A DNA stretch of 64,000 nucleotides. It comes from Caenibius sp. WL (lineage in GTDB: Bacteria; Pseudomonadota; Alphaproteobacteria; Sphingomonadales; Sphingomonadaceae). A model generated the notes under the pieces. The model did not search any database, was not told where the DNA came from, and worked only from the letters and a program-made list of their open reading frames with translations. The stretch covers positions 2,740,501 to 2,804,500 of the forward strand of contig NZ_CP081844.1 of assembly GCF_019803445.1 (NCBI RefSeq), written 5' to 3'. This document shows positions 1 to 8,700 of the stretch, piece by piece (position 1 is the first letter of the stretch; every line of letters begins with the position of its first letter). The translations under genes and the position numbers were made by a program.

Positions 1-1022
1 GCGTCAACCAGATCACCTGCGGTTATCACAGCTGGACTTTCGATCTCGACGGCACTCTCGCCAAAGTACAGGACCCGGACGATTTCGCGGGCGGCAGCCC
101 CTGCGGGCGGGTGCACCTGTCCGAACTGCGCTGCGAAACCTGGGGCCCGTTCGTGTTCTGGTGCATGGATGACGATGTGGCCCCGCTGCACGAATGGATG
201 GCGCCCTTCCCCGAACGGCTGGCGGGCTATGGCCTCGACAACTGGGTACGCGTGCTGAACGTATCGGCGGATTGCAATTTCAACTGGAAGATCCTGCGCG
301 ACAATTTCAACGAAAGCTATCACCTGCCCACGATTCATCCCGAACTGGCGATGTTCATCAACGACGGACTGCCGACCACATTGTTCGAAATGTACCCGTC
401 AGGGCACAATTCGATGTGGATGATCGGCCATCAGGCCACCACCCGCACGGATTATGAAAGCGGCGATGTGCCTGCCGGGCTCGCCGAAGCGGCTGCGGCA
501 TGGGGTATCGATCCGGCCGAATACAAAGGCCGCACCGGCGATATCCGCCAGGCAGTGATCGAAGCCAAGCGGCGGCTGGGAGCGGAGCGCGGTTACAGCA
601 ATTATGCGAATATGAGCGATCAGCAACTGGTCGACTATTTCCACTGCACGCTGTTCCCCAATCTCACGATCACCATGTCACCCGAACAGTGCCAGATCCT
701 GCGCACGGAACCGCATCCGACCGATCCGGAAAAGTGCATTTTCCAGCATTGGTGCCTCTATCCGCCGGTGCCGGGAATGACCGAGGTCTACACCCCCGTC
801 GGCATGGCCCCGCTAGAACACGATGCGATCCATCGTCATTCGGCTTACGGCGATGGCGTCTCACTGGGCTTTGTCGCCGATCAGGATCTTTCCATCGGCA
901 CTTCGCAGCAGCAGGGCCTCAATTCACGCGGTTTCAAAGGCTGCATCCTGCCCGGGCAGGAAAAGCGGGTGCAACGGTTCCATGAACTGCTGAACGATAT
1001 GGTGCTGGGGAAAGAGGGCTGA
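1..1022 (+). CDS. Rieske aromatic-ring-hydroxylating oxygenase, large subunit (5' end missing)
   Basis: The reading frame is open from base 3, so the gene begins before the window. The visible start contains CGYHSWTFDLDG, the second half of a Rieske [2Fe-2S] site (C-x2-H at visible residues 6 and 9). About 100 residues later comes DNFNESYHLPTIH, the mononuclear iron site with two histidine ligands (about 107 and 112). This is the architecture of the catalytic subunit of two-component Rieske oxygenases that hydroxylate aromatic, steroid or terpenoid rings using electrons from a separate reductase. No reductase or ferredoxin gene lies in the window. A SnoaL-fold gene follows and a hairpin terminator closes the pair. 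The family is firm; the substrate is unknown. Confidence 0.93.
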   Translation, partial: VNQITCGYHSWTFDLDGTLAKVQDPDDFAGGSPCGRVHLSELRCETWGPFVFWCMDDDVAPLHEWMAPFPERLAGYGLDNWVRVLNVSADCNFNWKILRDNFNESYHLPTIHPELAMFINDGLPTTLFEMYPSGHNSMWMIGHQATTRTDYESGDVPAGLAEAAAAWGIDPAEYKGRTGDIRQAVIEAKRRLGAERGYSNYANMSDQQLVDYFHCTLFPNLTITMSPEQCQILRTEPHPTDPEKCIFQHWCLYPPVPGMTEVYTPVGMAPLEHDAIHRHSAYGDGVSLGFVADQDLSIGTSQQQGLNSRGFKGCILPGQEKRVQRFHELLNDMVLGKEG

Positions 1023-1126
1023 TCGACGATGCGCTGATGTAGGCCCATCCTGCAAACGCATCGCAAACGTCACTTGCGGCTGGGGCGCCCCAGCCGCCCC
1101 GCATTTCCAGACCGAAAGCCATCGTC

Positions 1127-1573
1127 ATGTCCATTTGCCCGATTGAAGACCGCCTCGCACTGGAAGACCTCACCGTGGCTTATGCCCATGCTCTCGACAG
1201 CATGGGCGACGTGGCCGATATCTGCGCCTGTTTCACCGAAGATGCGGTTTACGATCTTTCAGGCATCGGCATGGCCAAAGTCACCGGCCACAGCGGCATC
1301 AGCGATCTGTTCACCGGCATTTTTGCAACGATGAGCCACCAGGCCCATTACCTCAGCAACTTCGCCGTGACCGCCTACGCCGGCGATACCGCTTCGGTCC
1401 GCACCTACGTCGCCGGAACAGGCCGGGCGAAGGATGGTAATCAGGTGACTGTCAACGGGCGCTATTATTTCGATGCCGTGCGCACAGCCGAAGGGTGGAA
1501 ATTCGCCCGGTATCACATGGATTTCCTCCTCCCGGTTCCCGGCGCTCTGGCGGAGATGCATCCCGGCGACTAA
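1127..1573 (+). CDS. SnoaL-like / NTF2-fold protein
   Basis: This 148-residue protein has the length and pattern of the SnoaL-like NTF2 superfamily: an N-terminal helix (EDRLALEDLTVAYAHALDS), an FTEDAVYDLS segment, and a C-terminal strand with GWKFARYHMDFLL. The fold serves ring-hydroxylating oxygenase small subunits, ketosteroid isomerase and dehydratases. It lies 104 bp after the Rieske gene on the same strand and before a shared terminator, so it may act on the oxygenase product or be a divergent small-subunit-like partner. The start is an ATG with only a weak ribosome site upstream. Fold assignment is good; function is open. Confidence 0.8.
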   Translation: MSICPIEDRLALEDLTVAYAHALDSMGDVADICACFTEDAVYDLSGIGMAKVTGHSGISDLFTGIFATMSHQAHYLSNFAVTAYAGDTASVRTYVAGTGRAKDGNQVTVNGRYYFDAVRTAEGWKFARYHMDFLLPVPGALAEMHPGD

Positions 1574-1620
1574 TCCCCGGCGCAGCGGATGTCCGCTGGC
1601 TGGAAAGTCACACCTCGGCA

Positions 1621-1662
1621 ACCGTTAAACGGCTCGTTTCCGCCGTTTAACGGTGCTTTTTC
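1621..1662 (+). terminator. Rho-independent terminator
   Basis: A 12-bp perfect stem (ACCGTTAAACGG at 1621-1632 pairing with CCGTTTAACGGT at 1643-1654) is followed by GCTTTTTC. It lies 47 bp after the SnoaL-fold gene and separates the Rieske pair from the flavoprotein pair. Confidence 0.8.
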
Positions 1663-1790
1663 ATGGCACATTCTCCCCCATCCTGTGTCAACCGCCCTCC
1701 CCTTTCAGCCCTGTCTTTTAGTCGAGTGGACGAACATGCCGCCGAGGCTAACAACAGCCCCAACAGCATGAGGCGAGAGGAACAAAATCA

Positions 1791-3524
1791 ATGTCGGAAT
1801 ACGCAATTGGCCGCCGCCAACTGCTTGCTGGCGCAGGGGTTACGGCGGTCGCGGCAGTTGCCGCCGGCTGCACGCAGAATATGTCCTCCGGTACAGGTGA
1901 AGGCGGTTGGGATCACGAGACGGATATCCTCTGTGTCGGTAGCGGCGCGGCCGCCGGCACTGCCGCCGTTACCGCCGCAGCCGAAGGCGCCAAGGTTCTC
2001 ATGCTCGAAAAGATGCCGATCCTTGGCGGAACCACGGCCAAATCAGGCGGTGTGGCATGGATATTCAACCACTTCATCCTGCGCGAACAGGGCATCAAGG
2101 ACGAGAAGGCCGATGCTCTGAAATATGCGGTCCGTTATGGCTATCCGCGCCAATACGATCCGTCGAGCCCAACACTCGGCCTCGATGAAAACCGCTACAA
2201 GGTGATCGAAGCATTCTATGACCATGGCGCAGCAGCAATCGACAAGCTGCGTGAACTGGGTGCGGTGCAATTCAAGCAATTCCGCCTGTTCCAGATCGAC
2301 CGCCCGGCCCCCGACTATGCCGACCATCTGCCCGAAAACAAAGTGCCCACCGGCCGTACTCTCGAACCGGCGGTAGGCTCCGGATCGACGGAGGGTGGCG
2401 GCAGCCTCGCCAAGCAAATGGCGGAATACCTGAAGAAGAAGGACGTGCCGATCATGCTCGACACGCAGGTGACCCGCGTCGTGAAAGACGGCACCGGGCG
2501 GGTGATCGGTGTCGAGGCGCAACAACAAGGCAAGACAATCCGCATCAAGGCCGAAAAGGGCGTGATTTTCGGCACCGGCGGCTATTCTCATAATGTCCAG
2601 CTGTGCGAAACGCATCAGCCCTGGGTTTATGGCACCTGCTCCCTGCCGGGCTCAACCGGGGATTTCATCCCCATCGCGGAAGCTGCCGGGGCCAAGATGG
2701 GCAATCTCGGTCTCGCCTGGCGCAGCCAGGTGGTGCTCGGCGAAGCATTGGCCAATCGCGGGGTCGGCATGGGCGCCTTCGTCCTGCCTGGGGATTCGAT
2801 GATCCTCGTCAACAAGTATGGCAAGCGCGTGGTCAACGAAAAGCGTGACTACAACGACCGGACTCAGGCACACTTCCCCTACGATCCCTCGCACGAGGAG
2901 TATCCCAATCATCTAATGCTGATGCTGTTCGATGAACGCTCCATCGATGCTTTCGGTGGTGCGTTCCCCTTCCCGGCGAACAAGGGCGAACAGCCCCACC
3001 TGATCGAAGGTGCGGACTGGGATGAAGTTTTTCGCAAGGCCGATGCCCAGCTCGCCAAATGGGCCGGCAAGACGGGCGGTGTGCGTCTCGCCCCCGATTT
3101 CGCGGCAACCGCGAAAGAGACGATCAACCGCTTCAACGGCTATGCAAAAGCGGGCGAAGACCCGGAATTCAACCGTGGCAAATATCTCTATGACCGCGAG
3201 TGGCACCTGCTGTTTTCCGCCCGCCGCCCCGGCACCACACAGCCGGAAAACCCCTACCCCAACAATGTCATGCATCCGTTTGCCGATACCGGGCCATATT
3301 ATTGCATCATCCTCGGCCCCGGCACGCTGGACACGGCAGGGGGACCACAGGTGAATGAAAACGCGCAAGTGCTGGGCTTTGATGATAAACCCATTCCTGG
3401 CCTCTATGCGGCGGGCAATTGCATCGCATCGCCCACCGGGCAGGCTTACCTCGGGGCTGGTGGCACAATCGGTCCGGCACTGACGTTCGGCTATATCGCC
3501 GCCACGCACGCGGCGGGTGCCTGA
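1791..3524 (+). CDS. Exported KstD/fumarate-reductase-type FAD-binding dehydrogenase
   Basis: A 577-residue flavoprotein of the FAD_binding_2 family. After residue 45 comes the dinucleotide fold DILCVGSGAAAG, then the LEKMPILGGTTAKSGG segment. The C-terminal block GLYAAGN ... GAGGTIGPALTFGYIAA is typical of 3-ketosteroid delta1-dehydrogenases and relatives. The N terminus has a twin-arginine motif (GRRQLL, residues 7-12) and a hydrophobic stretch ending in VAAGC, a lipobox with Cys27. This predicts Tat export of the folded flavoprotein and possible lipid anchoring. The next gene, overlapping at TGATG, encodes a c-type cytochrome lipoprotein, a plausible electron acceptor. It likely dehydrogenates a cyclic ketone or enone in the periplasm; the substrate is not shown. 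Confidence 0.88.
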   Translation: MSEYAIGRRQLLAGAGVTAVAAVAAGCTQNMSSGTGEGGWDHETDILCVGSGAAAGTAAVTAAAEGAKVLMLEKMPILGGTTAKSGGVAWIFNHFILREQGIKDEKADALKYAVRYGYPRQYDPSSPTLGLDENRYKVIEAFYDHGAAAIDKLRELGAVQFKQFRLFQIDRPAPDYADHLPENKVPTGRTLEPAVGSGSTEGGGSLAKQMAEYLKKKDVPIMLDTQVTRVVKDGTGRVIGVEAQQQGKTIRIKAEKGVIFGTGGYSHNVQLCETHQPWVYGTCSLPGSTGDFIPIAEAAGAKMGNLGLAWRSQVVLGEALANRGVGMGAFVLPGDSMILVNKYGKRVVNEKRDYNDRTQAHFPYDPSHEEYPNHLMLMLFDERSIDAFGGAFPFPANKGEQPHLIEGADWDEVFRKADAQLAKWAGKTGGVRLAPDFAATAKETINRFNGYAKAGEDPEFNRGKYLYDREWHLLFSARRPGTTQPENPYPNNVMHPFADTGPYYCIILGPGTLDTAGGPQVNENAQVLGFDDKPIPGLYAAGNCIASPTGQAYLGAGGTIGPALTFGYIAATHAAGA

Positions 3525-3955
3525 TGCGCCGGTTTCTTCCGATCGCCACGGCGCTGCTCGGCGCCTGTTCCGGCTCGCAAGGCGATACCCGCAACACCAC
3601 GGATAGCGCGCCATCCGAAACCATTGCTGCCCAATCGGCATTCGAGGCGGAAATCGTTCCGATCCTCACCTCATCCTGCGCCACCTGCCATCTCACGGGA
3701 CAGGAAGCGGGCAATATGGCACTGGTGCCGAGCAAGGCCTTGGCGACACTGGTCAATGTCCCGTCCACCGAAGCACCCGGGCTGATCCGGGTGGTGCCGG
3801 GCGATCCCGACAAGAGCTATCTGGTGATGAAACTGGAAGGCACGCAGATCACCCATGGGGGCACCGGGGCGCAGATGCCGTTCGGTGCGCCGCCGCTGTC
3901 GCCTGACAAGATCGCCAGAATCCGCCAATGGATCACCGACGGCGCCAAACCGTGA
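3524..3955 (+). CDS. Small c-type cytochrome lipoprotein
   Basis: This 143-residue protein starts at the ATG that overlaps the stop of the flavoprotein gene (TGATG), so the two are translationally coupled. A short hydrophobic leader ends in LLGAC, a lipobox with Cys15. Residues 52-56 are CATCH, a single covalent heme site, and a downstream MPFGAPPLS segment could supply the methionine ligand as in planctomycete-type cytochrome c domains. The conserved end (KIARIRQWITDGAKP) fits that domain. It probably takes electrons from the flavoprotein at the membrane surface. The heme motif is seen directly; the partnership is inferred from coupling. Confidence 0.85.
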   Translation: MRRFLPIATALLGACSGSQGDTRNTTDSAPSETIAAQSAFEAEIVPILTSSCATCHLTGQEAGNMALVPSKALATLVNVPSTEAPGLIRVVPGDPDKSYLVMKLEGTQITHGGTGAQMPFGAPPLSPDKIARIRQWITDGAKP

Positions 3956-4037
3956 AAGTGGATGCCCTGTCTGGCGCGCTAATACAAAACCGCTCCCCCT
4001 ACACCGTGCGGAGAGGCCAGTTATAGCGCGCCCGGCA

Positions 4038-4817
4038 TTAGACCTGGCTGAAGCCGCCGTCGATCACCAGTTCGCTGCACGTCACGAAGCTCGCCGCATC
4101 GGAGCAGAGATAGACCACCCCACCGCCGATTTCTTCCGGCCGTCCCATGCGGCCGATCGGATGGCGTGCTTCCATCGTGGCCTGCGCCACTTCGCGCGAC
4201 GGGGCCGCCCCGAGTTCGACATAGCGATCCATGATCGAGCCCAGCATCCCCGTATCGATTCCGCCGGGGTGCACGGAATTGACGCGGATGTTGTAGCCGA
4301 GAGCGGCGAACTCCGCTCCCAGACATTTTGACAGCATTTTGACCGCCGCCTTGCTGGTACAATAGGCCGCGTTGAACGCCGCGCCGCGCAAACCGCCGAC
4401 GCTGGAGAAGTTGACCACCGAGGCCCCACTGCTACGCGCCTTGCCGCCCTCCTTCAGGAGCGGCAAAAGGATCTGCGTGCCGATTATGATGGAATCGACA
4501 TTCACCGCGTTGACCCGGTGAAAATCGCTCAGCGGCGTATTCTCGAATTGGGTCACGATGGAAATACCGGCATTATGCACCAGCGCATCGATACGCCCGT
4601 ATTTTTCCGTGGCGAAAGCGGCCAGTGCGCGCCAATCGGCTTCGCTTGCCACATCATGACGCAGATAATGGTCCGCCCCTGCGATATCGGCGTTATCGGG
4701 CAGGTCCGTCGCGATCACGGTGGCTTTGGCGGCTTTAAGCGCCCTCACGAGTTCACGGCCGATCCCGCCCCCGGCACCCGTCACCACGGCGACAACGCCA
4801 TCCAGTGCAATCGTCAT
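4038..4817 (-). CDS. SDR family oxidoreductase
   Basis: A classical short-chain dehydrogenase of 259 residues. It has the TGAGGGIG cofactor motif near residue 13, an HNAGIS motif in place of NNAG, a catalytic Ser segment (NFSSVGG), the YCTSK active site with Tyr and Lys in place, and an end of LVIDGGFSQV. The start at 4817 was chosen because AAAGGA lies about 11 bases upstream; a longer reading would run into the preceding gene. It is the last of three minus-strand SDR genes that overlap or nearly abut. It probably interconverts an alcohol and a ketone with NAD(P). Confidence 0.9.
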   Translation of the reverse strand: MTIALDGVVAVVTGAGGGIGRELVRALKAAKATVIATDLPDNADIAGADHYLRHDVASEADWRALAAFATEKYGRIDALVHNAGISIVTQFENTPLSDFHRVNAVNVDSIIIGTQILLPLLKEGGKARSSGASVVNFSSVGGLRGAAFNAAYCTSKAAVKMLSKCLGAEFAALGYNIRVNSVHPGGIDTGMLGSIMDRYVELGAAPSREVAQATMEARHPIGRMGRPEEIGGGVVYLCSDAASFVTCSELVIDGGFSQV

Positions 4818-4830
4818 ATTGCCATGTCCT

Positions 4831-5649
4831 TTATTGTGCGGTCCAGCCGCCATCGATCACGAGTTCGGCCCCCGTCATGTACGAGCTGTCCTCACTGGCG
4901 AGGAAGAACACACCGCTCGCCAGTTCCGCCGGATCGGCAAGGCGGCCCACCGGCGTCTGCGCGGCCATCATATCGACCAGGTCCTGGGGCCTGGCGGCGA
5001 AACCCTTGTCCACCCAGCGCTGGAAACCTTCATTCAGCAGCGGCGTGGTAACGAACCCGGGATGCAGGGAATTGGCGCGGATCGGCATCTTCTTCTGCGC
5101 GAATTCGATGGCGATCCCCTTGGTGAACATGCGCACTGCGCCCTTGCTGGCGTTGTAGGGCGATACTTCGTTGAATCCGACCAGCCCCATGATCGACGAG
5201 ACATTGATGATCGATGCCCCGCCTTTCACCTCCCTGCCGCTCTCCGCCAGCAAGGGTACGAAAGTCTTCACCCCCAGAAACACGCCATCGACGTTGATCG
5301 CCATAATCCGCCGCCAGGCTTCGAGATCGATCGTCTCGACCGCGCCGGTCTGATCCGTTCCGGCATTGTTGACGAGGATGTGGAGCTTGCCATGGCGTTG
5401 GATCACCACTTCGCAAGCCCGCTGCCAGTCTTCTTCGCGGGTGACATTGGCCTGCACATATGTTGCCGCCTGTCCCAGTTGCGCCATGACCATGCGGGCA
5501 TGATCGCTGTCGGACGCATCGAGATCCGACAGGATCACTTCGGCGCCTTCGGCCAGGAAGCGTTCGACACAGGCAAGGCCGATACCGCGCAGGCCGCCCG
5601 AGACGAATGCTACTCTGCCTTGCAGTCTTTGCGAGCCCAGATCGCTCAT
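4831..5649 (-). CDS. SDR family oxidoreductase
   Basis: A classical SDR of 272 residues with SGGLRGIG cofactor motif, NNAGTDQTG, a catalytic serine segment (NVSSIMG), YNASK active site and ending in LVIDGGWTAQ. Its ATG overlaps the stop of the upstream SDR (ATGA) and its stop is 13 bases from the next SDR start, so the three are one operon. An acidic residue after the second beta strand (SDLDAS) suggests preference for NAD(H). Three SDRs in series fit sequential oxidation of several hydroxyl groups on one scaffold. Confidence 0.9.
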   Translation of the reverse strand: MSDLGSQRLQGRVAFVSGGLRGIGLACVERFLAEGAEVILSDLDASDSDHARMVMAQLGQAATYVQANVTREEDWQRACEVVIQRHGKLHILVNNAGTDQTGAVETIDLEAWRRIMAINVDGVFLGVKTFVPLLAESGREVKGGASIINVSSIMGLVGFNEVSPYNASKGAVRMFTKGIAIEFAQKKMPIRANSLHPGFVTTPLLNEGFQRWVDKGFAARPQDLVDMMAAQTPVGRLADPAELASGVFFLASEDSSYMTGAELVIDGGWTAQ

Positions 5650-6428
5650 ACTCCCATCATCCCTGCTGTGGTGGCGCCATCGATCACATATTCGCTGCCC
5701 GAAACGAATGCCGCCTCGTCCGACGCCAGCCAGGCGACCAGGCCGGCGATTTCCTCCACTCTCGCCATGCGGCGCAGGGGGGACATATTCTCATAAGCCG
5801 CACGAGCGGCGGGCGGATCACCCGATTTGTCGATCAGGTCGGTAATCAGCGCCGTTTCGACCACACCGGGCAGGATCGCATTGGTCCGGATCGCGTAGCC
5901 CTGATTGCCGCAATGCACGGCAGCCGATTTGACCAGCGCGATCACGGCCGCTTTCGATACCGAATAGGCCACGAAATTACCCATCGCCCGGTGCGCATTC
6001 ATCGATGAATTGACGATGATCGAGCCTGTGGGCCCTTCAGGATTCTGTTTCATGGCGCGGATCGCGTGCTGGACTGTCAGCATCACGCCCGTCTGATTGA
6101 CGGCGATGACATTGTTCCAGCCATCGATATCGATGCTCTCCAAACTACCATCGCCGTGTTCGGTCCCGGCGTTGGCGAAAGCGATATCGAACCGGCCATG
6201 ATCGGCCCGGATACGCTCCATGAGATCGGGCCATGCTGCGGCATCCTGGACGCGCAACGCTTCGAACCGTGCACCGGTTTCGGCGCAGAGACTCGCGGCC
6301 GCCGCTTCGTTCGATCCGGTAAACACGACCTGCGCTCCATCGGCGACCAGGCGGCGCACAGTGCCTGCGCCGATACCGGATGTGCCGCCGGTCACCAGCG
6401 CGACTTTCCCTTCAAGCCGTTTGCCCAC
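5646..6428 (-). CDS. SDR family oxidoreductase
   Basis: A 260-residue classical SDR with TGGTSGIG at residues 14-21, an ANAGTEHG variant of the NNAG motif, NSSMNAH serine segment, YSVSK active site and an end of YVIDGATTAGMMGV. It is the first gene of the minus-strand SDR trio, reads divergently from the VOC gene at 6577 and ends in an ATGA overlap with the next SDR. The second strand ends in FTGSN, which lacks the acidic residue typical of NAD-specific members, so cofactor choice may differ from the neighbouring SDR. Confidence 0.9.
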   Translation of the reverse strand: MGKRLEGKVALVTGGTSGIGAGTVRRLVADGAQVVFTGSNEAAAASLCAETGARFEALRVQDAAAWPDLMERIRADHGRFDIAFANAGTEHGDGSLESIDIDGWNNVIAVNQTGVMLTVQHAIRAMKQNPEGPTGSIIVNSSMNAHRAMGNFVAYSVSKAAVIALVKSAAVHCGNQGYAIRTNAILPGVVETALITDLIDKSGDPPAARAAYENMSPLRRMARVEEIAGLVAWLASDEAAFVSGSEYVIDGATTAGMMGV

Positions 6429-6576
6429 GGCATTCTCCCATATTGTTACGCTACATGGTTTGGCCGATATTTCATGGCTCGCAACCTATGCTTTCGGCAA
6501 GGTGACGGCACGGCTGCGCAAGGCCACAGATTAGGGACTATAGATTGAATCCAATCCGCGCGGGAGAATCGCACAC

Positions 6577-7113
6577 ATGATCCAACCTGGCCCGATCAAG
6601 GCGCTCGGCGATGTTATTCAGATCGCTTATCTGCCCGAAGATTTCGATGCAGCAGTGAAATACTGGACCGAGACGATGGGGGTTGGCCCGTTCTTCCTGA
6701 TGGAAAATATTCGTCTGGGCGAAATGCGCTATCGCGGGCAGCCCTCCGATGCGGCCTTTTCCATCGCCATCGGATATTGGGGCGATATCCAGATCGAGCT
6801 GATCCGCGCGGAAAACGATGCGCCTTCGATCTATACCGGCGAATATGCGGTTACGGACCGGATGCATCACATCTGCATTTTCGTTGACTCCATCGCCGAT
6901 GCCCGGGCGGCCTGCGCACGGATCGGGGCGGAAATCCTGGTCGAAGGCAAAGTCGGCGATACGGGCGAAGTGATTTATGTCGATGCCGGTGGCGGTCCGG
7001 GCCATGTGGTCGAACTGCTGCAACCGGCAGCCGGTTCCGATGGGCTGTTCGCCATGATGAAGGAAGCCGCCCGCGATTGGGACGGGGCCGATCCGTTGCG
7101 CGTCCTGGCCTGA
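6577..7113 (+). CDS. VOC (glyoxalase/dioxygenase-fold) family protein
   Basis: A 178-residue protein of the vicinal-oxygen-chelate fold, Glyoxalase_4-like. It has the first module (DVIQIAYLPEDFDAAVKYW, then MGVGPFF) and a second with MHHICIFVDSI, a GDTGEVIYVDAGG segment and GHVVELLQP, which supply His and Glu metal ligands typical of the fold. Ribosome site GGGAGA lies 9 bases before the ATG. It is transcribed divergently from the SDR trio. VOC proteins of this sort act as isomerases, epimerases or lyases; which applies here is not visible. Confidence 0.8.
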   Translation: MIQPGPIKALGDVIQIAYLPEDFDAAVKYWTETMGVGPFFLMENIRLGEMRYRGQPSDAAFSIAIGYWGDIQIELIRAENDAPSIYTGEYAVTDRMHHICIFVDSIADARAACARIGAEILVEGKVGDTGEVIYVDAGGGPGHVVELLQPAAGSDGLFAMMKEAARDWDGADPLRVLA

Positions 7114-7170
7114 TCCTGTGCAAGAGGCGAAAGGCCGGGATGAGCATAATGCTCCCCGGCCCCGGACAAT

Positions 7171-7584
7171 TCAGGCGGTCTGGCGCGCCTTGGCTTCGGC
7201 TGCGGCGGCAAACTTGCTCGCATCGAAATAGTACGGCTTGATTTCGCAACACTTGCCGTCGCGAAACCGAAACAGTTCAAGCAATTCGGCAGGTTCCAAT
7301 GCAGGATCGGCGAACCGCATCGACAGGATGGTGATCGCATAATCGCCACCGGTGGTGGTCAACACCCGATCGAGACCGGCGACATCGACTTTGCCCATGA
7401 CGGTCAGGAACAAATCCTTGAGTGCATTCCTGCCCCGATAGACACCGGCCATCGGCAGGTTGTCTGCCTCGGTCACGAAGAAATCGTCTGTCAACATGCC
7501 AGCAGCCTTGTCCCAATCCCCGGCCCCGGTTGCGGCATAGAGATCATCGACAAACCGGACCATTTCTTCGGGCGTCATCGCCAT
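7171..7584 (-). CDS. SnoaL-like / NTF2-fold protein
   Basis: A 137-residue protein beginning MAMTPEEMVRFVDDLYA, chosen because GAGGAG lies about 9 bases upstream. The pattern (GDWDKAAGMLTDDFFVTEADNLPMAGVYRGRNAL ... MRFADPALEPAELLELFRFRDGKCCEI) is the SnoaL-like domain with an N-terminal helix pair and a conical beta sheet. It is divergent from the CurA-type reductase gene and convergent with the VOC gene. This is the second of five SnoaL/NTF2-fold genes in the window. Fold is likely; reaction unknown. Confidence 0.8.
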   Translation of the reverse strand: MAMTPEEMVRFVDDLYAATGAGDWDKAAGMLTDDFFVTEADNLPMAGVYRGRNALKDLFLTVMGKVDVAGLDRVLTTTGGDYAITILSMRFADPALEPAELLELFRFRDGKCCEIKPYYFDASKFAAAAEAKARQTA

Positions 7585-7692
7585 TGCTGAATACTCCTCT
7601 CGTTTATGCGAAAGTGGCATCAAAACAGCGCGCGTGGAAAGCTGGCGATATGGCTAGCCCCATTTTCCTCAAACCCGGCATAAAAAGGCACC

Positions 7693-8700
7693 ATGGAAAC
7701 CATTCGCCAAATCCTGCTCGTTCGCCGCCCCCAAGGGGTGCCCGTCCCCGAAGACTTTGCCCTGGCCGAAGCACCGATGCCGGTGCCGGGCGATGGGGAA
7801 ATGCTGGTGAAGATGCGGGTCGGTTCGCTCGATGCGGCCATCCGCGGCTTTCTTGACGACCGCCCCAGCTACTTGCCGCCGGTTGCGTTGGGCGCACCGA
7901 TCAACGGCATGTCGCTGGGTGAAATCGTTGCCTCGCGCAATGCCGACTGGCCGGTTGGCACCCTGGTACGCACCATGGCCACATGGTCGGATCATTATGT
8001 CATCGATGGCAATGCGCTGGGGTTGGAAGCCGTCCACCCGCAGCCCGGCAACGATCTCCATCACTATATGGGCGCCCTTGGGCCCGTCGGGCTGACCGCA
8101 TGGGTCGGCCTGTTCGCCGTGGGTGAGGCCAAGCCCGGCGAAACCGTAGTCGTAAGCGCGGCCGCAGGCGCAACCGGTTCCACTGTCGGACAGATCGCCA
8201 AGGCGCGGGGGTGCAAAGTGATCGGCCTCGTCGGTTCCGCGCAAAAGGCGCAGACCATTCTCGATCTCGGCTTCGACGCGGCCATCGATTATCGCGCTAC
8301 GCCCGATATCGCGGCGGAGATCGCGAAGATCGTGCCCGATGGCGTGGACGTCTATTATGACAACGTTGGCGGTGAGACACTGGAGGCGATCCTGCCACTC
8401 ATGCGCTTGCACGGCCGCATCGCGGTGTGCGGAATGATCGGGCAATACAATGATGCCGATCATCCTCATGGCGTCAAAACTCTCTGGCAACTCGTGGTGA
8501 ATCGCATCCGGATGCAGGGCTTTATCACGTACGATTATCCGCAGGTGCTGGATCAGGCGCAGCGCGAACTGGATGCATGGGCCGCCGATGGCATCCTGCG
8601 TCCGCTCGCCAATGTTCGGCAGGGGTTCGAGAAACTGCCCCAGGCCTTCATCGATCTGATGTCCGGCCGGACTATCGGCAAGACGCTGGTGCTGATCTGA
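7693..8700 (+). CDS. NADP-dependent MDR oxidoreductase, CurA/prostaglandin-reductase type
   Basis: A 335-residue zinc-free medium-chain reductase. The segments MRVGSLDAAIRGFLDDRPSY and LGAPINGMSLGEIV, the cofactor motif AAAGATGSTVGQIAKARG, and YYDNVGGETLEAIL are hallmarks of the CurA/YncB/PTGR group, which reduces the C=C bond of alpha,beta-unsaturated ketones with NADPH. An AAAGG ribosome site precedes the ATG. It is transcribed divergently from the SnoaL-fold gene at 7171. In this setting it could saturate an enone intermediate of ring degradation. Confidence 0.88.
   Translation: METIRQILLVRRPQGVPVPEDFALAEAPMPVPGDGEMLVKMRVGSLDAAIRGFLDDRPSYLPPVALGAPINGMSLGEIVASRNADWPVGTLVRTMATWSDHYVIDGNALGLEAVHPQPGNDLHHYMGALGPVGLTAWVGLFAVGEAKPGETVVVSAAAGATGSTVGQIAKARGCKVIGLVGSAQKAQTILDLGFDAAIDYRATPDIAAEIAKIVPDGVDVYYDNVGGETLEAILPLMRLHGRIAVCGMIGQYNDADHPHGVKTLWQLVVNRIRMQGFITYDYPQVLDQAQRELDAWAADGILRPLANVRQGFEKLPQAFIDLMSGRTIGKTLVLI

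Noticed and set aside
3973-4032. Inverted repeat GGCGCGCTA / TAGCGCGCC between convergent genes as a terminator
   Set aside because: The arms are 42 bp apart with no T-run, so a working terminator hairpin is unlikely.
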